From positions 7,952,039-8,016,038 of the forward strand of contig OZ025208.1 in the NCBI GenBank assembly GCA_964019055.1: 64,000 bases of DNA. Direction: 5' to 3'. The translations under genes and the position numbers were made by a program. Each line of letters opens with the position of its first letter. Position 1 is the first letter of the stretch. Below, piece by piece: positions 9,801 through 21,091 of this stretch. The DNA comes from Anthopleura xanthogrammica. Lineage: Eukaryota; Cnidaria; Anthozoa; Actiniaria; Actiniidae. The notes under the pieces were generated by a model, which did not search any database, was not told where the DNA came from, and saw nothing but the letters and a program-made list of their open reading frames with translations.

Positions 9801-12800
9801 CAGAGAAGGACTTGCTGCAAGAAGAAAACAAAATTGTTTAACTCAAATATTGTTGAATTACATGTGACGTCAAGGTTAGTTGTCGCCAAGTTGGATAACA
9901 AAAGGCGAGTGATAACTGCTAAAAATTCCAAAAGGCTCTTGGAATCTGGAACATGATTTTGAAAATTCAGAACACAATGCGTGGAAGATATTATGTCCAG
10001 ATATTTTATGTTATATTTTCTATTATATTACGGGTTACCTTTGTTGAGAGAGTCTTAATTTTCGCAAATAGTTTAAAGTTAAAACATCTATGCCAACGAC
10101 TCAATGTACCTCTTTCATCTTGGTAATATTTTCCCATTTCAAGACAATGTCATTCCCTAGAGCATCATTTCTTTGTTTAACGGTTGCGTACGAGAATACA
10201 CATCAATATGGATACATTTCAAACCAAGAATTATATTCTCGAGTGAATGACACGTAGTTTGAAAGGGGAAAACATTACGCCCAAGGTAAAAAGGTCTATT
10301 TGAATGCACTGAACAATGGTAGTTTATGGATTACTTGACACACTAAGGTGCGACGTCTGCTTCCTTGGATACCAGCCATGCACGTAGCTGAAGGAACTAC
10401 CGACGTCAAATATAGTTACTTTTTACTTTAACGTAACTTACGTATGCAGGATCGTTTTGATCTTGGTTGATCTGCGCATGTTCCACCTTGAGGACATTGA
10501 TCGTGTGACCATGTATAACCTGGCCTACACACGCACACCTCGCTCTCACATTGTGCATACATGGGGCAAGAACCGCACTTAGTTACTTCTGAAATACAAT
10601 AAAAAGTATAAACGAAACTTTGTGAAATAAAATCATCGATGTGAACTAAGGCCGGCCTTACACGATGCCGGACGTTTTCTATTTTGACCGTTCAAAGAGT
10701 TGTATGTTTAAATGTAGGCATTTGGTTGATCTGCGCATGTTCCACCTTGAGGACATTGATCGTGTGACCATGTATAACCTGGCCTACACACGCACACCTC
10801 GCTCTCACATTGTGCATACATGGGGCAAGAACCGCACTTAGTTACTTCTGAAATACAATAAAAAGTATAAACGAAACTTTGTGAAATAAAATCATCGATG
10901 TGAACTAAGGCCGGCCTTACACGATGCCGGACGTTTTCTATTTTGACCGTTCAAAGAGTTGTATGTTTAAATGTAGGCATTTGGTTTATAAGGAACTGCG
11001 ATATCCGAAAAAAATTAAAACGCCTAGCTGTGAAAATTATAGGGACATGTGGAGACGGTTAAAAATTCGTCTGGTACCTTGTAAGGCCAGCCTAAACACA
11101 TATACGTAGCTTTCCCGCCATTAGTGCTGAAGTTAATTCACTTTTAAGTCAACTATATATATATATGATGTAATGAATTCGCAACTTGAACGACAACAAT
11201 GATTAGGATACGATTCCCACAGACTCTTATTGATATTGAAGATCATCAAAAGCAGCTAGCCGTATGCATCAAATGAGAACAATTATAAATACCGACTATA
11301 AGAAGTAACTATCTGACGAAGAATTCTACCTTTGTTACATGTATAGCCATCGCCCTCGTAGCCATCTCTACAAATACACTTGCCATGAACGCATCGAGCA
11401 TGAACATCACACTCTGAACACATATCAACTGCAAATAATAAAATTAATAAATCACGTGACCAATATGCTGTTGGACGCTATTCGCTTGCTGAGAAAGAAG
11501 TTGCATTACTTACCATCACAAAAGCGCCCTTTGTATCTTGGGTTTGCACAGATGCATTCAAAGTCTTTTGTACTGGTTTCTTTACACAATCCTCCATGTA
11601 AACAAGGGTTGGGGTGGCATAAGGCAAACTCGTTTTCTACAAACCAAAGTAGAAATAATTGTTACGCAATATATATTATGTGTCCGGTTTACGCACGAAC
11701 TGACCAATGGCAGCGCACTTCGATGCTTAGCCAAACGGCTCTGAAGTCCCAGACTCTTTTCGATACAAAAACACACGTTTCAACGAAGAAATCCGAGATA
11801 ATTAGCTGAAGTACATGCTGTACAAAAAGGTTAAAGCGAATATTTGCCCTTATAATCGATCGCCATCTCCTCGAATTTTGTGCGATATGCGACTTTTAAA
11901 ACTGGGGCGATGACCGCTCGAGGTACAACAGCAATCCTTTTTGCGCTTAGTTTTTCGTTAAGCGAGCCATTGTTGCACAGCAATTTCCTCTCGTATCCAT
12001 CTTTACAAATGCAATTTCCTCACACTTTATTGGTGTTGCTGTTGTTGCTTTTTCCTTTGCTTTGTCGCATGGTATGGCAACAAAGTGTACCCTTACAAAC
12101 CTTAGACTCAAAGACAAAACAACTATCCGAGTTGACCTTGAGATCAAACACAAGGTCAACCAATCAGAATTGAGGATTTGACATCGTATTTTGATTAGCA
12201 TTACCTATGATTGAATTTTTCCTTCTAGAGATTGATTGTCAGCGCTAGCCAAACTCATGGCGGAATTCGATTTCGTGCAACAAGAGAGGTCTAGATTGAA
12301 GACTCTTGGTTGAAAAATGCTAACTGACCAAAAATAATTGACCCATAATTCCATTCGGGTAACGTGATCAAGTCAGCTAGAACACTTCCTAGACTTCCCG
12401 TAAATCAATAGCCCAATAAATGTGAGAAAGTTTATAAATTTTAGAGCTTACCAGTTCTCTCCTTGTAAATGACCTTAACCTCTCTCCTCTGAGAACAGGT
12501 TCTCCCATAGTAATCTCCCGTGCAGACACAGAAGAAGGTGGTCTTGCCATCGACACATGTTGCTCCATTCGTGCAGGGATCGGGCTTGCAGTGATCAGTG
12601 GGTGGTATTGTTGGGGCTTTAGACAATCAGAAAAAGTAGAACTGTCTTATTCACTGATTATGATAAATTTCCTGATTTATTTAAACGAGCCTTTCAAGTA
12701 CTCTATATGTTATACACTTTGTCCCTTGACATCTCTTTACATTCATGCCACAAACTCCATGGTAGTAGAGGAAATCATGTTCTACCCAAATCCCCATGCA

Positions 12801-15800
12801 GCCTATCACTTTGAGTCTTACTTACCACTTCCAATTGGTATTTCACAAGCGTATCCATCACCGGTGTAGCCAGGTCTACACACACAAACGCCTTTCAAAC
12901 ACGATGCGTGTGGAGCACACCTATCGCACTTGTTTTCTGGAATAAAACAAAACCAAAAACTTATACGCACAATATTTATTCTTCATTTTCGTGCAAAAAA
13001 TGATACTGAGTTAAGCTTGAATTGCAAACATCGTACGCGGCCCAAGTTATTGGTATCTTTCAATCAAAAATTTTAGTAGATATGATCGTATCAAAGCAAT
13101 AGATGAAGTCATGCTTAAATCAACTAGCATTTGACTGCGTTAGATGACGTCATGCTGAAACCAACCAGCATTTTACTACGATTGCGTTTAATTTTTTGGC
13201 AATTCGATAGCGCATGTGTTGATCTATAAAGAAGAAACTAACTTTCACAGTTGTTGCCTTCGTATTCGCTTGAGCATATACAACTGACTTTTCCGTTGGT
13301 AGACTGACATGTTCCGCCATTGCGACAAGGATCTCTTGGTTTTCCTCCACCTGGTAGACAAAGGTTCTCAACTAAGAGAAAAAAGACAAGATTAATGAAT
13401 GAAACCAAGTCAAAGAGTCCACCCAAACTCAATATCTGTCACCGCTACTAACATGATACTAACAGCTCTCCCCCTTGCAGCATGAAATCATTCTATCAAT
13501 ATGCGCAAAACCTATTTGTTTTTTTTATTTTAAAAGAATGTACAATCATTCCCTATTCTGGGTTATTCTGTAATAGGTGTTAATTATTATCATTATGCGA
13601 TAATTATAATTATTGCTCTGATACTCGGTAACATGATTCCATTGATAAAGTAAGTTTAACTACAGTTCCATTTAGTTCCTGTCTAGAATTGTTAAATGCA
13701 AAAGGTACCATGGAAAAAATTTACTTACGTTCACAAGTTTGTCCTTCAAAGGGTGGCAAACATATACACTGTGGCTGTGTATTTACATTTTCACATCGTC
13801 CTCCATTATGGCAGGTAAATTCAGTACAAGGATTATACACTAAAAAAATAAATAATAACATGTTGGATTTACAGCTACTCGTCTTCATTCGAAAACCGAG
13901 AACTAGGTGACAGTGAAATAAAGTTTTGGTGGACGTCAATCAAATGTTCTTTCTTATTTTTTGCATGCCCCTAATGATTCTTTAATCATTAGGGACATGC
14001 AAAATATAAGGATCGAAGAAAAGTTGTAACTTCATCATAAATTTTGTGTTCATAGAATGTGGGATTAAAGACATTGGTGTTGTTCAATTTGCACCTTTTT
14101 TTGCATTGCATTCAGTTGACCTTTGCGATTGATCTCTTCTTAAACGACCGGCTAAAAATCTATAAATTTACAAGTCTGTGGTCTTGGATAATAGCGGTTA
14201 TGACTGATCAAGAATAAGGACTATTCAGTTGCTTTCACCAAAACTCGATTTTGCCACTTTCCTACCTGTACATTGCGTTCCAGAGTATCCTTTCATACAT
14301 TCACAGTACCACTCCATCTCACTGGTGTACATGTGACTTTGCTCGTGGCACGTGCCACCATTCTCACACGGATTAGGATGACACCGCGTCTTCTCTGGTA
14401 AGCGATTCAAAGCATAAAATAGCATTAATACAATCAATCCAGTTTAAAAAAATATTGCTTTATTCTATCGGCATTTTCCAAGGGCGAAGACATGGTGCAT
14501 GTGATGTCTTAGCCGCCATGTTGGTTGATATGAGCAACATAATGAACCTAATTCTTCTTTGTGTAATATTATCCCATTTCAGACCACGTGTCATTCCCTA
14601 TAGCATCATTTCTTTGTTTAACAGTTGCACATGAGAAGACACGTGGATGTGTCCCTTATTCACAAGGTAATGACACTTGGTTTGAAATGGGTAAATATTG
14701 CACAGATGAATTAGGTCTATTGATCTTATTGAGCTACAGTAATCGGAACATAAGAAGGTCACAATTTCAAACCGCGTGTTTTGTCTTCTAGTTTTCTGTA
14801 CTGACATTCAGAGTTTGCTATCACTTTAAGTTGAGACTTACTCTTTCTGCAATGAAAGCCGTTCCCTGTGTAACCTGCATTACAAATGCACTTGTTTTCT
14901 TTACAGTAAGCATGTCTTGAACATTGATCGCATGTACTCGACAAAGTCACTGGAAACACAAAACAAAGATGAAAAATCAAACTGAGAAAGTACCCTAGAA
15001 TACCATTGCAAACGTAGCGCAGTTGCTTTGCGAAAATATCATATGCATAGAGCGTTATAAAATAGTTTCGGGTGGTATACCATGGAATATCCAAAGATGC
15101 ACTTGAATTTGCCTTCATTGCGCAAACGAGAAAATATACTTGACAAGTTGGGTATCCCATGGTGTTGCACGAAAAAACATTGTACAATGTTTACCAATAC
15201 CAAAGATAGTTTCAGCGCGCAACGGAAAGGAGGAAAGGCGATACTGAATGATATAGAAGAGCTGTTCTGCGTTTTGATTGGCTGAATTTTTGTATGGTAG
15301 GGACTCACGACTAGACATTTTTCGTATGAATATGAAAAAACTTACGGCACTCAACGCGCCTTCCCGTGACCGTGCCAGTCATGTGCCTTTACGAAAACAT
15401 TCGACATTCTCGCCGTAACTGTGCCGTGCGCAGTGACTTTTAACACTCATACAAAATCTGGCTGCTCTATCTTCTCGTCTTTTAAGTGGTTTGTAATAAC
15501 TACCTTCACAATGGACTCCACCTCGTCCATCTGGACAAATGCAGTTAAAGGAAAAGCCACTTGGTATACAGGTCCCTCCATACATACAGGGATTGATAGG
15601 TCCACATGTTTCACTGGGCACTAAAAGAAAAACATTGAAAATATTACTTCTCGGCATACAAAAAAACTCCCATTAACACCAAGTAAATGATAGAACCTCA
15701 CAGATTTGTTAAAAAACTGACCTATAGATACGAAAATTATATAGGCTAGCATTTTTTAAATTAAATATTTTGATTAACAATAACAATTGATTTAGCCTGA

Positions 15801-18800
15801 GAAGACAGGCGTCCTTTCGCTCCTCAAAAAGATAAACCAATTAAGGAAACAGAACTTTGCAAAATAGTGCTGAATAAGGCTTAGTTTTGGTACTTTTTGA
15901 TAGCTTCATATACATGTAGCTAATCTAGACTCTTTTATACTTCAGTTCCTTGGTTTGCTTTGTAAACTAGCTCGGCCATGCCTCATTAAGACTAATGGTT
16001 CCATCCATTGAGGACAATTATAAAGCCAGCACAGTAGTTATCAACAGAAAAATTGGAAAATTTACTGTTCATTAAAATATGCAATCGGTTAGATATTTGC
16101 AGTGATCATGCAATAAATTATTGTTATTTTCTAATAATATACCTTGAATTGGGTTATTATTAAACATGCAACTTCCGTCAACGCACGGAGCGTGACTAGC
16201 ACAATTGTCACAGCCTAACATGCAAAAAGATTGTTAGATTTAGTAAAGAGATAATCTATGATTCTTTGTCTTTCGTGCTCCAGTAGAAGATAATAAGCTA
16301 TAATGCTATAGTTAGTACATGAAGGTCTGTGTTCTAAATGTAGAGTATGTCGCGGGTAGCATTAGAAACAGTGGTGGAAATTATGCTGCTTTTCAAAGAG
16401 TGAATCAGTCCTAAAAAATAATATATATGATATATATATAATATACAATATTTTGATATATCACGATGCATTGGGGTATTACTACGTTTCTTGTTCTTAT
16501 CACCGTCTGTTTCCACTTCCTTTTACGACCTTTTTGAATTGCTTATCTTCATCACATGAAATTGATTGATCACCTTTCCCTTCCCTTCCCATTACATAAC
16601 CATCCTACGAAACGTGCAGCTCTATGTAAACCATCATGTGTACTCATCGTTCGTACCTTGACAAGTTTGTCCACTAAATCCTGGTGCGCAGTTGCAAGCA
16701 TATCTTGAAGCATCACTATTGTCTGTTACGCACGTCGCTCCATTAAGACAAGGACTGCTATCACAACCATTACTGTTCACGTGGACTGGTTCATAAAAAT
16801 GAGAAAAAAAAAATTACTGATTACTACAAGGTCTGCTATCACAACCATTACTTTTCGCGTAGACTGGTTCATAAAAATGAGAAAAAAGAAAACAATGATT
16901 ACTACTTGATTACTACTGTAAATAGTCTCGTATGTATCGAAATGCAAGTCAAGCTTCTTGGTTATAATTCAATTACCTTCACAGTTAATCCCGCTATAAA
17001 CATCAGGACACATGCACTTATATCCGGACAAATCTTCTTTGCAAACTCCATTATTTTGACAAGGATTAACAGGATGGCATTTGGATTCCTCTGTAAGGAT
17101 ACAATAAAGATGCGAAAAGAATGAGTGAAACATTTCTAAGTTTATAGATACCTTGTGACGTAAAAGCAGCTCAAGTTGGAGGACAAGATAAAACAATTTC
17201 GATCTCCTGAGAATTGGAACCTATTGTTTTGTCCTCCAAAGTGAGCTGCATTTCGACGTGCTGCCCAGGGTCTATTTAATTCGTAGTTATTTCGCATGTT
17301 TTATCTTACGTTCACAGTTTTTCCCCATGAAGCCTTGTTTGCAGGAACAAATGTAGCTCTCTGTTGTTTCAGTACAGAAGCCACTGTTACGGCATGGGCT
17401 TGGTTCACACTTGCTCTCAACTGGTGCAAGAGATAAAAGAATAGAATTAGGTTGATAATTTGAGAGCAAATTATAAATATGTCAATGCGTGAAAAAGACG
17501 TAATAAGCTAATTAGATAATGCCAGTTTTAACTAAAAAAATATCATATCATTAGAGAAGAGAGTTGTCACTTCTGCAGTATTTGACATGCTATATAGTGG
17601 GAATTTGTTACCCGAAGAAAAAGGAATTTCACATGATTACCAGCTTAAAGGCAATATCAAAAGAAAGTAAAGTAATAAAAATTGACTCTGGTCCACTTAG
17701 ATATATCTATTTTAATCTCCTTGTGTCTGAGCCTCCTGGGTCCCGCCAGACACACAGTTGTTGTGAAAAGAAAAAGGACTTCGCTATACTTATATTCTCT
17801 AACTTAAGAAAAAAATACTTTTGTTGCGTGCCCTACCGTCACAGTTTTTGCCATGGAATCCTGTATGACACGTGCATTCATAATCATTCACCAATTCTGT
17901 GCACTTGCCAAAGTTTTTACAAGGATTTGGTATGCATTGACTTTGAACTGAATAAGAAAATAGAGTCAAAAATATTAGAATATCAGGATAAGAATTGCAA
18001 TGTTTTATAGCCCCTTTGCAGCACGTCGGAATGTATCTCAACCTGGAGGACAAAACAATAGGCTTTCAATTCTCAGGAGATTGAAATTATTTTGTTTTTT
18101 TCCTCCAAAGTGAGTTGTTTTGACGTATAGTGCATGGCATCTATTGAGGTTGACTGAGATTCTTACCTTCACAGCGATCACCTTTATAACCTAATGCACA
18201 AACGCATTTGAAATTTGAAGCAACCGATGAACAAGAGCCTCCGTTCCTGCACGGTTTTTCGTCGCATGGCCCATTCACTGTAAAAGTAAAGGAAGTAGTA
18301 AGGACTACAGCTTGAAATTAAGAAATAATTGTATCGTGCCGAATATTTACTTGATACTTTAGATCATTACAATTTCATTTGTAAACTGAATCCCTATTTT
18401 ATATGTCGTTAACCGTTTCACAGATATAGCCAGTTTAAAAGGCGCTTTTCAAAAATAGTTGATATCTCTTGAGGAAGGCTTCAACATATTTTATCTTTTT
18501 TCAGTGAATACAAATGCGATAAGTGGAATCAGTGCCATTAATCCGTGCATAAGTAATTATTGGCAGGAACAAAACAAAAAGCAATATAATCCAAGGCAAA
18601 TAATCATCAAGATATCCTTTTCTCTTAAAGATAGGTAATGTCTTACTTACTCAAGTGATGATGATTAATAACAAGCAGTCTGGGAGGTGATGGAGGGCCA
18701 GGCACCACTACTGGAAAAGGTATACTCTTGGGTGGCATAGGAACCGGGCGATTAACAACTATTATTTTAGAAGGCCCTTGGACCCTCACGGGTACTGGAA

Positions 18801-19971
18801 TCCGTAAGGTATGATGGACGGGTCTGTTAATGATCACCAAATGAGTGTGAGGCCGAGGAGGGCCTGGATACATCATTTGCATCGGGCCACCGCCCATCGC
18901 AGGCCCAATCAGTTTTGGAGGTCCAAACCTATTCTCACCATATCCGTCCATTTTGTCGAAATGAACACCCGGGCCAAAACCTGCTACATTTCCTACTTGA
19001 GGGGCGTCAGCAAACCCGCCAAAACCAACCATATTTTTACCTCCTCCGAAATGAACTGGTCCACCAAGATTACCTCCTCCGATATGAACTGGTCCACCAC
19101 CAAGACCTTCAAGACCAGCAACATGGGTTTGTGCACCGATGTTCTGCACGAAAGGTCCACCCATCTTAGACTCAAATGGGACAATACGAGCCCCACCACC
19201 AATATTCCCAATAGTATCTACATGAGCAGGTCCTATGAATGGCATTGATTTTACACTTCCAATTCGAGGTCTTCTTCCATTTAACTGCTTGTTATGACCT
19301 ATACCATTGATGTTGTGTGGCTTTCTTCGTCTTTGACCAGTGATGGCTTCTATATCAACAGGTTTAGACAAATACCGATGAATAGCGCCACCTACATATC
19401 GATGTTCAACTCCATTAGAATAGTATTTATTGATCGTTGGAAGGCGATTTGGTGACAATATTCTCTGTCTTTTTGTTAGTTCTTTGCCACTATTAGCACC
19501 ATTATTTTTATTTAAAGAAATTTTCCTCGAATGATCTGTTCCAGGATTCGATGACCTCTTCTGTGAGATATTATTGGAAAAAAATATGTTCTTGTCCGAT
19601 AGTTTTTCTTTCTGTTCTTTAACTATATTTATTTTGTCTTTCTTCAAACCATTTCTCTGGCTATGAAGAGCCTTTGTATTTATTTCAAAGCCAGCTGGCT
19701 TGTTAATGTCCCGCTTTTCAGGTTTTGTGATAGATACCTTAACATCATTACCACTTGAACGTTTTTGTCTTGTAAATGTCAAATTATGAAGTGTTCCCTG
19801 CCACTTTCTTGTTCCATTTTCAAGATTGGATATGTTTTCGCTGTGATGTTGTTTTGAGCGAACCTTGCTTGGTTTTATAAGGCCACTTCGTTGGTTTGAT
19901 TTACCACACGAAACCTCGACCAACGTTAACACCAGTCCAGTGAACAATATCCATATCACCAATCCATTCAT
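6497..19971 (-). CDS. Gene 1: secreted EGF-array protein with C-terminal WSC-like domain
   Basis: Predicted 1,261 aa from 23 exons, in transcript order: 19971-18651, 18277-18167, 17947-17837, 17420-17310, 17090-16977, 16785-16657, 16214-16143, 15620-15504, 14949-14842, 14394-14266, 13839-13729, 13371-13243, 12936-12826, 12616-12452, 11636-11514, 11428-11330, 10588-10442, 9814-9770, 9540-9487, 8888-8850, 8628-8587, 8191-8111, 6813-6497. All junctions are GT/AG and phase 1. Residues 1-23 form a signal peptide; to 440 the chain is Lys/Arg-rich with dibasic sites (QKR, EKR, TKRQR), then Gly-rich, then Pro/Val-rich, ending in HHHL. About 15 EGF-like modules follow, several of the short HAxC type, with one incomplete 24-codon module (exon 7). 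Five small linker exons precede a WSC-like domain. No membrane span is seen. Secretion and matrix assembly are inferred from domains. Paralogous to genes 2-4. Confidence 0.85.
7399..7561. repeat. Long near-perfect foldback
   Basis: The left arm starts GGAAATCGCATGGTTT and the right arm ends AAACCATGCGATTTC. The arms are about 75 bp and include AATAAATTTGCACGAGCGGG and its inverse. It lies in the last intron of gene 1, and a transcript crossing it would form a strong hairpin. No open frame of its own. Confidence 0.8.
8918..9325. repeat. Tandem repeat, period about 158 bp, about 2.5 copies
   Basis: GTAAGATAACGTGAGGGTA recurs at 8957 and 9115. ACGAATGGCTTTGCT, AATCGTGTCCATCATACATG and TTTAAGAAGTATTTTT recur in the same order, with a third truncated copy after 9270. 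It lies in an intron of gene 1 and has no coding content. Confidence 0.75.
10107..10298. repeat. Foldback family A, copy 1
   Basis: Inverted arms of about 45 bp (left TACCTCTTTCATCTTGG then TTTTCCCATTTC; right GAAAGGGGAAAACATTACG then AAAAGGTCT) surround an AT-rich core. It shares arms and core with copies at 14546, 28623, 30807 and 56558. It lies in an intron of gene 1. Confidence 0.7.
10463..10980 (-). repeat. Perfect 259-bp tandem duplication containing an EGF exon
   Basis: 10463-10721 is repeated at 10722-10980 with no visible difference. Each copy holds the acceptor and most of the exon encoding TKCGSCPMYAQC. Only the copy nearest 10442 keeps the rest of the exon and its donor. The other copy runs into intron sequence and meets an in-frame TAA a few codons later, so it cannot serve as a normal exon. 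Because it has an intact acceptor, it is either a poison exon or is ignored by splicing. An assembly artefact is possible. Confidence 0.85.
11965..12030 (-). pseudogene. Decayed EGF exon in an intron of gene 1
   Basis: On the minus strand a short frame reads GNCICKDGYE, closely matching KCICRDGYE of the EGF module encoded at 11330-11428. The sequence before and after is out of frame or interrupted and the cysteine pattern is incomplete. It is probably a dead copy of that exon. Confidence 0.45.
14546..14718. repeat. Foldback family A, copy 2
   Basis: CCCATTTCAGACCACGTGTC near 14574 pairs with GACACTTGGTTTGAAATGGG near 14667, and the core TTTCTTTGTTTAACAGTTGC is shared with the other copies. 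Intronic in gene 1. Confidence 0.7.
16755..16888 (-). repeat. Partial direct duplication of an EGF exon start
   Basis: The acceptor and first codons of the exon at 16657-16785, plus adjoining intron, are repeated about 78 bp upstream on the transcript (CTGCTATCACAACCATTACT at 16833 versus 16755). The second copy has diverged and has no exon body, so it is a fragment. Confidence 0.7.
17144..17277. repeat. Foldback family B, copy 1
   Basis: GCAGCTCAAGTTGGAGGACA on the left pairs with TGTCCTCCAAAGTGAGCTGC on the right around CTCCTGAGAATTGGAACC. Related copies lie near 18005-18143 and 46620-46737. Intronic in gene 1. Confidence 0.7.
18005..18143. repeat. Foldback family B, copy 2
   Basis: CTGGAGGACAAAACAATAGG pairs with TTTTTCCTCCAAAGTGAGTT around TCAATTCTCAGGAGATTGAA, the family B core in the opposite orientation. 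Intronic in gene 1. Confidence 0.65.
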
Positions 19972-20905
19972 TCTACCACAATAGATAAGCTTGTTACATC
20001 ATATTACCAACGAATATAGATTTTCATACGATGTGTTTATATTTAGTCTTCCTAGTTCTTGTAAAAAAATATTGGTCAAAGGTTTGTTCAATATTTAATC
20101 ACCGACAAGCGAACTAGAACAAGATGACATCATTGACAGGAACAAGGTGCCAGGAGCGCTCATTTCTCGAGTACTTTCTCTCCAAAATGTCCCAAATTTA
20201 CGACTACTAAAGCGTCTGAACACGATATCGTAGAAATTCAAGCACTAGAAGTTTTGGGTTACGAGTAGATAGTAAACGTGATATTGCTGGGAAAAAGGCG
20301 ATACTGGTATTTTCTTGTCGTTTATCATGGATCATGGCCGCTTGGTTAAGCAGTCCTTTTTACCGTGACCTAAGACTTTTAAGTTCATAGGCAACATAAC
20401 ATCGCTCTGTTTAGTTTTGTGTTAGAGGATCAAGTACCTCAATTGTTTATTTGGTTAATTTGACATTTATATATACTGTATGCGTAAAGCCACTGGTCCA
20501 TAAAGAAACCATGAACTGCGCTTGTTTTTTTGTTGTTTTTTTTTGTCATGTCTTAGAGGTGTCCAAAATTGGCAAACCAAAACATTCAAGAAACAAAGCA
20601 ATATATAAAGAATGAAGAAAAAAATGCCGGTCTTGCGGGTTTTTTCTTCCATCCTTGAAATAACCGAAATATTTTTTTCTTTTCTTTTCTTTATTTATTT
20701 TACAATATCGTTTTATAAACGTTTAAATTAAATATTCATGTAATCTACAACTTATGCAAGCGGGCTTTTTTTTTGGTTTAACCTCCATCAGACGCATGTT
20801 ACTCAAACAAATATATCTCTTTTTGCCTTACTATATTCTATTTTAAAGTATGAAAGTGAGTAAGTTTAGTCCACTGGTCCTTCCTTCCTTCCTTCCTTCC
20901 TTCCT
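19972..20905. other. Upstream region of gene 1, no gene recognised
   Basis: AT-rich sequence between the start codon of gene 1 (minus strand) and the second gypsy element. It ends in a (TTCC)n microsatellite (about 20880-20905) in which the element inserted. It must hold the gene 1 promoter, but I see no motif I can assign. Confidence 0.5.
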
Positions 20906-20993
20906 TGTCATATATTGTACTTTGTATAAGTATAAAGGTAACCCTTCTACACGAGGTATCTGACTACGTATGCATAAATTAGCATACATTACA
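20906..20993 (-). repeat. 3' LTR of gypsy-2
   Basis: 88 bp; on the minus strand it starts TGTAATGTATGC and ends ATATATGACA. It is identical to 24999-25086 as far as I can read. Confidence 0.93.
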
Positions 20994-21091
20994 TCTCCCT
21001 TCTTTTGGGAACAAAGTTAGTGTTTCAAATAACTCAATATAAAGTTTGTGAGTATAACATTTTAACAATCCTTAACAATGTCTATGAAGTG

